DNA of 11,595 nucleotides from an uncultured Bacilli bacterium. GTDB taxonomy: Bacteria > Bacillota_I > Bacilli_A > RFN20 > CAG-288. How positions within the stretch are numbered: position 1 is the stretch's first letter; each line of letters opens with the position of its first letter. The stretch covers positions 1-11,595 of the forward strand of contig CAKVBX010000047.1 in NCBI GenBank assembly GCA_934725685.1. The letters run 5' to 3'. The position numbers and the translations under genes are program-made. The notes under the pieces are model-generated. The model saw only the letters and a list, made by a program, of their open reading frames with translations. It did not search any database and was not told the origin of the DNA. Positions 6,734-11,595 of this stretch are shown here, in pieces.

Positions 6734-8203
6734 ATGAAAAAAGGTACATTCAGTTTAGTCGGTTCGATGCTTCTTCTTCTCTCCGGTGTCGCAGCCTGTG
6801 GTCAGAATAGTGGTTCTTCCTCCAAGGATATCACCTTCTGGCACTGCATCGGCCATGACAAGATGAGAAATCTTCAGCGCATCATCGATAAATTCAACGA
6901 AGACCATGCTGCCACGGATGGCTATCGTATCGTTCCGGAAAAGCTTGCAGGGGCGTATGATGACCTTCATGATTCGGTCAAGACCAAGCTTCAGGCAGGT
7001 TTTGTCCCTTCCATCACCATGGGTTATCCGGACTCCTTCTCCGAATACATCGGAACCAAGGGCGAAGCCGGTTCTCAGATTCTGAAACTCGACAACCTTA
7101 TCTCTTCCGATACCACTTTCAACAAGGATGAATTCGTCGCCGGCTATTACAACGAAGGAACCGGTTATCAGTATTCCGGAACCTGGTCTGTCCCGCTTTA
7201 TAAGTCCACCGAAGTCATGTACATCGATATGGAAATGTTCCAGGGTACCACTCTTTACAAGGAACATAAGGACGAGACTTACGGAGAATATGGTGCCAAG
7301 ATTGGTGATCCTTCCACTTGGGACTGGGACACTCTGGTCTATGTCGCCACGGAAGCTCAGACTGAACTCGGCGGAAAAGCCAAAGACTTCCATGCTCTCG
7401 GCTATGATTCTGACGCCAACCTCTTCATCTCCCAGATGGCGATGAGAGGCATCGCTTATACCTCCGCAGAAGGTACGGGTGCCGACCACTTCAAATTCTG
7501 TGATGAGAACGGAAACGCCAATGCAGAACTCGTCAGCTTCGCCGCTCAGATTCTTGATCTCACCAATACCGGAGCTTTGGTCACTCAGGGTTCCTATGGC
7601 TCCTACGCTTCCGATATGTTCATGAGCAAGAAAGCAATGATTACTATTGGCTCCACCGGCGGCTCTTCCTACAATGATCCGATGGGAAGCACCAAGGCCG
7701 GCTTCCACTGCGGTATCTATGCTGTCCCTTGCTACAAAGGCAAAGAGAATGCTAAGTACATCATGCAGGGACCGTCTCTCTGCTTCTTCAACACCAAGGA
7801 TTCTGCCAAGGAAAAGGCAGCTTGGGAATTCTATTCCAAGTATGTCGCCGACGCGACCGACAACGCCGCACTCGCCCTTGAAAACTCCTATGATCCTGTC
7901 AAGGTTTCCTCTTATGACACCGATGTCTATAAGGAATATACCGCTTTAGGAAAGACTAAAGAAGGGGACGACAACCTTGAACAGCCGCTCACCTATCGTA
8001 TTCCGAATCTCACTGCGACCTTGAAGGATAACTACATCACTTCCCCTGTCTTCAATGGCTCCGCCAAGGCCAGAAGCGAAATCGGTCAGATTCTCAAGTA
8101 TGCCAAGACCATCTCCAGCGGCACTTCCGAAGCGAAGGTTTCCTCTGCCATCCAGAAAGCATTCATCAACTGCGTCAACTATATCCGTGGTTCCGGTAAC
8201 TAA
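6734..8203 (+). CDS. Extracellular solute-binding lipoprotein (family 1) of the ABC importer
   Basis: A 489-residue protein with a lysine-rich n-region, a hydrophobic core and the lipobox VAAC, giving lipidated C22 and surface anchoring. The mature protein begins with a Ser-rich linker and then DITFWHCIGHDKMRNLQRIIDKF, the opening beta-alpha unit of family 1 (CUT1) binding proteins. Further features of that fold include LQAGFVPSITMGYPD and the later AMITIGSTGG and FYSKYVADA stretches. Its place directly after both permeases fits the substrate-capturing subunit. The assumed substrate would normally be a sugar or sugar-phosphate; here oligonucleotides or nucleosides are plausible from context. 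AAGGAGA (6714-6720) is a strong Shine-Dalgarno, but 13 bases from the ATG, longer than usual. Confidence 0.9.
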   Translation: MKKGTFSLVGSMLLLLSGVAACGQNSGSSSKDITFWHCIGHDKMRNLQRIIDKFNEDHAATDGYRIVPEKLAGAYDDLHDSVKTKLQAGFVPSITMGYPDSFSEYIGTKGEAGSQILKLDNLISSDTTFNKDEFVAGYYNEGTGYQYSGTWSVPLYKSTEVMYIDMEMFQGTTLYKEHKDETYGEYGAKIGDPSTWDWDTLVYVATEAQTELGGKAKDFHALGYDSDANLFISQMAMRGIAYTSAEGTGADHFKFCDENGNANAELVSFAAQILDLTNTGALVTQGSYGSYASDMFMSKKAMITIGSTGGSSYNDPMGSTKAGFHCGIYAVPCYKGKENAKYIMQGPSLCFFNTKDSAKEKAAWEFYSKYVADATDNAALALENSYDPVKVSSYDTDVYKEYTALGKTKEGDDNLEQPLTYRIPNLTATLKDNYITSPVFNGSAKARSEIGQILKYAKTISSGTSEAKVSSAIQKAFINCVNYIRGSGN

Positions 8204-8224
8204 GCCATAAAGGAGAAATAGAAT

Positions 8225-10015
8225 ATGAAAGCAAAATTCATTCTTCCGCTTCTTCCTCTGATGCTCTTAGCTTCCTGCGGAGGCAAGACGAGCGAAACCC
8301 CAGCTCCAGAGCATATTGACTATACGGCCAATACGCATCTCAAACTCGATGCCGAACTCTTCGCCAAGGTCATGCAGAATAAGAGCAATGGAACGTTCGA
8401 TGGAACGAACTATTGTGACTTCAATGTCGACGGTGTCGAGAAAATGCTCACTGAGAGCGACTTCCCGACTGGCCAGTCCAGTAAGGTTTTCACCAACTAT
8501 GTCGATGGTGATACTACATCCTTCACCTCCTATAATGGTTTCTATACGGTCAAGGTCCGCTATCTTGCCGTCGATACGCCGGAATCCACTTCCGAAATCG
8601 AGGAGTGGGGTAAATCCGCTTCCCTCTTCAATCAGGGAAAACTTACGGCAGCCAAACACGTCATCGTTCAGTCTGCCGGCTGTGCAAGAACCGGTAAGAC
8701 GGCTGTTGCTGATCTGGATGGCTATCAGAGATCGTTAGCCTATGTCTGGTATACCGATGTTGAGAACCCGACCCAGAACGATTTCCGTAACCTCAACCTC
8801 GAACTCGTTCAGGAAGGTTATTCCATTTTCTCCGGTTCCCGTGAGGATATGGTCGAAACCGAGACGGATAGCGACGGAATCATCACGGAGAAGGATAGCT
8901 CCTTCTATGATGCCTTCGTCGGCGCTAACGATCAGGCCAAGAGAGAAAAGCTTCACATCTATAGTGAAGAAAAGGATCCCCACTATTGGTATGATGCTCC
9001 GAAGAAACTCGGTCTTGACGAACTCTATGACACCACCTATTACACGAATGAGAAGACTTATAAGAATGGAACCCAGAAATATTCCGCGTATTGCGATGAA
9101 TATACGAAATGGACGTTTGAAGGCGTCGTTTCCAGAAAGGTCGGAAACTCCTTCTACATTCAGGATACGATTGACGGAAAGACCTATGGTCTCTATGTCT
9201 TCACATTCCGTACTTATGCTCCGGTTCAGGTAGGAAACAGACTCCGTGTCAGTGGCGTCCTTTCTTATTACGGCGGCATCTATGAACTCTCCGGCGTCAG
9301 CTATTCCATGTTCAACCATCAGGAAGGCGACATCGAATACGTCAAGGATGAAAACGGCAACAAGATTACCGAAGAAGTTACTCCAATCGATGCTTCCGTC
9401 AAGGATATCATGTCCGGTAAATATGAGAGTGTCTTAGTCAGAGTCAAGGATTCCTCCTCCGACAATAACCTTTACTTCGGTACGACCTGGAGTGAATATA
9501 ACGGCGAAGTCACGTCCTATGCTTCCGGCGGTATGGAAGAACTTAACGGCTTCAATACAACCCATCCGTTCTATAACACTAACAATGATATGATTCTCTT
9601 CGGAAGATGGGGTCAGAAGATGGACAATGTGAGTGATTTCAGTACGCTTACGCAGTCTGACAATTACCTCCGTGTCAAGATTCCGGATGCGACAAGAATC
9701 CTCGATGAGAATGAACAGACCATTGTCTCCTACAAGTATTTCACCGGAACGGCTGATCTCAACGGAAAGGATGCTCCGCATTACTATGTTCCGAAGAATC
9801 CGGAACTGGCTTATGCCTTAACCAATGGAACAACGAAGATGGAAGATCTTTCTGACGATGTGAAGGATACCGTAATCAAAGTCAGCTACAAACCGAAGAA
9901 GGTTGCCAATCCTATCGGCATCGCTCAGAAGTATGTTTCAACTTCCGGAAACGGAACTTATACGCTCAATATCTGCGATAACGACGATTTCAACAACTTC
10001 ACTGAGGTCCTCTGA
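8225..10015 (+). CDS. Surface lipoprotein with thermonuclease (SNase) domain and OB-like domain
   Basis: A 596-residue predicted calcium-dependent nuclease held on the outer face of the membrane. The signal peptide ends in the lipobox LASC (lipidated C18). The nuclease domain covers about 85-250. DGDT (94-97) and RYLAVDTPE (112-120) supply the equivalents of S. aureus nuclease D21, R35, D40, T41 and E43, and DGYQRSLAYV gives R169 as the R87 equivalent. The later NLELVQEGY and QAKREKLHIYSE match the nuclease C-terminal helices. All catalytic and metal ligands are present, so it should be active. Residues about 296-362 resemble an OB fold (FEGVV, FYIQD, GLYVF, VGNRLRVSGVL, GGIYELSG), a likely nucleic-acid-binding module. 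The remaining 230 residues are unassigned. AGGAG (8211-8215) sits 9 bases before the ATG. S. aureus nuclease itself is only about 150 residues when mature. Confidence 0.92.
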   Translation: MKAKFILPLLPLMLLASCGGKTSETPAPEHIDYTANTHLKLDAELFAKVMQNKSNGTFDGTNYCDFNVDGVEKMLTESDFPTGQSSKVFTNYVDGDTTSFTSYNGFYTVKVRYLAVDTPESTSEIEEWGKSASLFNQGKLTAAKHVIVQSAGCARTGKTAVADLDGYQRSLAYVWYTDVENPTQNDFRNLNLELVQEGYSIFSGSREDMVETETDSDGIITEKDSSFYDAFVGANDQAKREKLHIYSEEKDPHYWYDAPKKLGLDELYDTTYYTNEKTYKNGTQKYSAYCDEYTKWTFEGVVSRKVGNSFYIQDTIDGKTYGLYVFTFRTYAPVQVGNRLRVSGVLSYYGGIYELSGVSYSMFNHQEGDIEYVKDENGNKITEEVTPIDASVKDIMSGKYESVLVRVKDSSSDNNLYFGTTWSEYNGEVTSYASGGMEELNGFNTTHPFYNTNNDMILFGRWGQKMDNVSDFSTLTQSDNYLRVKIPDATRILDENEQTIVSYKYFTGTADLNGKDAPHYYVPKNPELAYALTNGTTKMEDLSDDVKDTVIKVSYKPKKVANPIGIAQKYVSTSGNGTYTLNICDNDDFNNFTEVL

Positions 10016-10016
10016 T

Positions 10017-10340
10017 ATGGATGAGAGAACGGACGAACAGAGAGAGGAATCTAGAAGGCTGCATCAGGCTTCTCAGGAGCAATTCGATAAACAGCAGAAC
10101 GCCCTTTGCTTCCTCGTCATCGGCGGTATTCTTCTCATCATCGGCATTATCTTTATCTTCTTAGCCAACCGCCGCAGAAACAATGTCTTAGTCGGTATCG
10201 ATGTCCACTCCCTCGCTTTCTATATCATGTTATTCGGTTTAGTCTTAGGTAGTGCCGGTGTCATCTATGGTGGGATAAAGTTCTTGCTCGCTTACAAGAA
10301 GCAGAAAGAAATTATCAAGCAGATCAATCAGCTTAAGTGA
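10017..10340 (+). CDS. Small two-helix membrane protein of unknown function
   Basis: A 107-residue protein. The first 28 residues are strongly charged, with many Glu, Gln and Arg, and likely helical or coiled. A hydrophobic helix follows (29-50), then an NRRRNN turn (51-56), a second helix (about 66-90) and a lysine-rich tail (KKQKEIIKQINQLK). I recognise no family. The ATG follows the nuclease stop by one base (TGATATG, 10013-10019), and GAGG (10004-10007) lies 9 bases upstream, so it is translated together with the nuclease. An open frame extends back to 9903, but those codons lie inside the nuclease gene and have no ribosome site. It might organise the neighbouring lipoproteins at the membrane (inference). 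Confidence 0.8.
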   Translation: MDERTDEQREESRRLHQASQEQFDKQQNALCFLVIGGILLIIGIIFIFLANRRRNNVLVGIDVHSLAFYIMLFGLVLGSAGVIYGGIKFLLAYKKQKEIIKQINQLK

Positions 10341-10367
10341 TTTTCAAGAAAGGATACATATAAAATC

Positions 10368-11444
10368 ATGAAAAAGAAATTCGGATTGGCTCTTCTCGCT
10401 CTCCTCTCCTGCGGTATGGTCGCCTGTGGCGGAAATTCTGATACGGAAAAACCGACAGATACCGCTAAGTCTACAGAAGCTGTCGCTGACGAGAAACTCA
10501 AAATCACCGTCTCTGGAAAGACGGTTGTCGGCGAGACGGTCACCTTTGTCGCCGCTTATGACGGCTCCATGATCACTCCTCAGTCTTCTGTCTCTTACAC
10601 CTGTGCTGAAACAGACGCCATGGAAATCACTGCAAATAAGGCTGTTCTGAAGCTGGCTGGTGAACATACGGTCACTGCCAACTACACGACCTCTGCCGGT
10701 GCCGCTGTCAAGGCGGAATTCAAGTTCAGCGTCGAAGAAGGTGCCAAGGTCATTTCTATTGCCGAAGCCAAGAAGATGGCAGTCACCGGCGAATACAAGG
10801 AAGTCCTGATTCGGGGTGTCGTTCAGGCTTCTTCCGGAACTTCCGCTTTCATCGCCGATGAGACGGATGGCATCTATATGTACAACTGGTATTTCGCTCA
10901 GACGGACACTGCCAGTGTTTCCAATTATTCCTGGGTTGTCGGTATGCCGGTTGAAGTCTACGCCTATGTCACTGCTTATTATGATGCCCCTCAGCTCTGC
11001 GGAAGCTATAAGCAGGCTGATGGTAATTACCATGACTTGGACGGCAAATATGCCATCAAGTATGAAGGTGGCGATGTCAAGGCTATGGATCCTGTCCATA
11101 TCACCGAAGATGACCTTAAGGGCTTCACTTCCATGACGAATTCTGGCCGTATGTATACCTTCGATGCCAAGTATGTCTCCGGCAAAATTACTTCCAGCGC
11201 ACAGAAGAAGGAATACGTCAAGTTCGCCGTTGGCGAAACCACGGTCGAACTTATGACGGACGGAAGCAGCAAGAAGGTTTTCGACAAGAAGTACAGCGAG
11301 CTTGCTGCTGCATTTACCGCCCTCAATCTTCAGGCTGATGATGAAGTCACCATCACTGCTCCTTATAGCCAGTTCTATAACAATACCACGCATGATTTCT
11401 GCTGGTATAGCAGCGGTGTCACCGTTGTCAAGAAGGCTGCCTAA
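10368..11444 (+). CDS. Lipoprotein with Ig-like and OB-like domains
   Basis: A 358-residue protein with a lysine-rich start, a hydrophobic core and a cysteine at 20 in MVAC. Met at -3 is slightly off consensus; C15 in LLSC is a weaker alternative. After a Thr/Ser/Glu linker, residues about 43-124 look like a bacterial Ig-like beta-sandwich (KITVSGKTVVGETVTF, ending FKFSVEE). Residues about 128-225 resemble an OB fold (EVLIRGVV, SAFIADETDGIYMY, VVGMPVEVYAYV, APQLCGS), like the module in the nuclease. The rest is a second beta-rich region. No catalytic motif is visible. As last gene of the operon it is probably an accessory surface binder, perhaps for polynucleotides (inference). The Shine-Dalgarno AAAGGA (10349-10354) is 13 bases from the ATG, as in the solute-binding gene. 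Confidence 0.85.
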   Translation: MKKKFGLALLALLSCGMVACGGNSDTEKPTDTAKSTEAVADEKLKITVSGKTVVGETVTFVAAYDGSMITPQSSVSYTCAETDAMEITANKAVLKLAGEHTVTANYTTSAGAAVKAEFKFSVEEGAKVISIAEAKKMAVTGEYKEVLIRGVVQASSGTSAFIADETDGIYMYNWYFAQTDTASVSNYSWVVGMPVEVYAYVTAYYDAPQLCGSYKQADGNYHDLDGKYAIKYEGGDVKAMDPVHITEDDLKGFTSMTNSGRMYTFDAKYVSGKITSSAQKKEYVKFAVGETTVELMTDGSSKKVFDKKYSELAAAFTALNLQADDEVTITAPYSQFYNNTTHDFCWYSSGVTVVKKAA

Positions 11445-11457
11445 TCAATCTTTGGAA

Positions 11458-11499
11458 GGCATGGAGAAAGCAGGAAATCCTGCTTTCTCCTGCCGTTTT
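11458..11499 (+). terminator. Rho-independent terminator of the operon
   Basis: A perfect 12-bp stem (11463-11474 with 11479-11490, loop AAAT) is extended, past a one-base bulge at 11462, by four more pairs (11458-11461 with 11491-11494). TTTT follows at 11496-11499. It lies 14 bases after the stop of the last lipoprotein gene. Confidence 0.87.
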
Positions 11500-11509
11500 C
11501 CTGACATGC

Positions 11510-11546
11510 CACTGATTTTTCTGTCATTGTTCAGTGATTTTGTCCC
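11510..11546. repeat. Two near-repeats at the putative insertion sequence end
   Basis: CACTGATTTTTCTGTCA (11510-11526) and CAGTGATTTTGTCCC (11532-11546) share the core CA-TGATTTT followed by TGTC/GTCC. Read on the minus strand they are GACAGAAAAATCAGTG and GGGACAAAATCACTG. Such iterated motifs could be transposase binding sites. Confidence 0.5.
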
Positions 11547-11595
11547 TATATCTTCATGTGTCTCCAAGGATGATCTAACGATGGTTTCTTTTGTT
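11546..11595 (-). CDS. C-terminus of a likely DDE transposase (partial)
   Basis: Reading leftward from 11593 the minus strand gives QKKPSLDHPWRHMKI and then stops at TAG (11548-11546). A C-terminus of the form P-x-x-D/N-HPWR is one I associate with integrase-core (rve/DDE) transposases. The gene enters from beyond the window and converges on the operon. With only 15 residues the family assignment is tentative, and the adjacent terminal repeats are the main support. Confidence 0.45.
   Translation of the reverse strand, partial: QKKPSLDHPWRHMKI

Larger units (their letters stand above)
11502..11595 (-). mobile_element. Probable terminal part of an insertion sequence
   Basis: From about 11502 rightward the sequence changes to short repeated GACA-AAAA-TCA-TG motifs and then a minus-strand reading frame ending in HPWR. 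From memory, this resembles the 3' end of a class of DDE integrase-like transposons whose ends carry iterated GACATTTTC-type motifs. The element runs off the window. The outer boundary near 11502 (TGACATGCC) is a guess, since no target duplication can be checked. Confidence 0.45.

Noticed and set aside
6755..7708. A 317-codon open frame on the minus strand, opposite the solute-binding gene
   Set aside because: It lies wholly inside a well-supported lipoprotein gene. The C-ending codon bias of the plus strand removes stops from the opposite frame, and the translation shows no recognisable domain.
3145..8203. Simple reading of the operon as a maltose or glycerol-phosphate importer
   Set aside because: The protein families fit, but no glycosidase, sugar kinase or sugar regulator is present, while a surface nuclease is in the same operon. 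The substrate is left open.
10344..11393. A 349-codon open frame on the minus strand, opposite the last lipoprotein gene
   Set aside because: Same shadow effect. The plus-strand gene has a Shine-Dalgarno, signal peptide, domain structure and terminator; the minus frame has none of these.
11566..11595. Possible plus-strand gene start, ATG 11581 with AAGGA at 11566-11570
   Set aside because: Only five codons are visible, and the minus-strand HPWR frame with adjacent terminal repeats explains the same bases better.
11447..11595. A second minus-strand open frame of about 49 codons through the terminator hairpin
   Set aside because: It runs through a clear operon terminator and has no recognisable motif, whereas the frame ending HPWRHMKI stops before the repeats.
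1..11595. CRISPR array, tRNA or rRNA genes
   Set aside because: I saw no regularly spaced repeats and no cloverleaf or ribosomal RNA sequence on either strand.

Overview
The window looks like a chromosome segment of a low-to-mid GC Firmicutes-type bacterium, probably a Bacilli/Erysipelotrichia/RF39-like relative of the Mollicutes. The reasons are Shine-Dalgarno sites of the AAGGAG type, several lipobox signal peptides suited to a cell with one membrane, two RDD membrane proteins, and a sugar-type ABC ATPase with a large internal insert like those of mycoplasmas. TGA is a genuine stop here: it forms TGATG stop/start overlaps, and tryptophan is TGG. This is therefore not a mycoplasma using genetic code 4. 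The lineage is inferred; no marker gene is present.

Layout. Positions 1-84 hold the last codons of an upstream gene and a strong terminator. Positions about 156-664 hold the decayed C-terminal part of a DUF4143-type AAA ATPase, broken by stops and frameshifts. An extended -10 promoter lies directly against the ATG at 819 and drives two overlapping RDD-family membrane protein genes (819-3015), both with unusually large extracytoplasmic inserts. A textbook promoter (TTGAAA-17-TATAAT, 3044-3072), with palindromes just upstream, starts a long operon ending at a strong hairpin at 11458-11499. At the right edge lie short terminal repeats and the last 15 codons of a likely transposase on the minus strand.

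The operon encodes, in order: a MalK/UgpC-like ATPase with a roughly 120-residue insert; a MalF-like permease; a 57-residue protein joined to both neighbours by TGATG overlaps and containing an internal repeat; a MalG-like permease; an extracellular solute-binding lipoprotein; a surface lipoprotein with a staphylococcal-nuclease (thermonuclease) domain that keeps all the catalytic residues, plus an OB-like domain; a 107-residue two-helix membrane protein; and a lipoprotein with an Ig-like and an OB-like domain.

I read this as a surface nucleic-acid scavenging system. The anchored nuclease would cut extracellular DNA or RNA, the OB-like lipoproteins may hold the polymer, and the binding protein with the ABC importer would take in products. 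As I recall, mycoplasmas have a comparable association of a nuclease lipoprotein with a UgpC-like transporter (M. genitalium MG185-MG189, M. pneumoniae MPN133-136, M. hyopneumoniae mhp379). What seems less described is this version in a standard-code bacterium, with a solute-binding protein, the 57-residue linker gene, the small membrane protein and a second OB-type lipoprotein. Substrate and function are inference.
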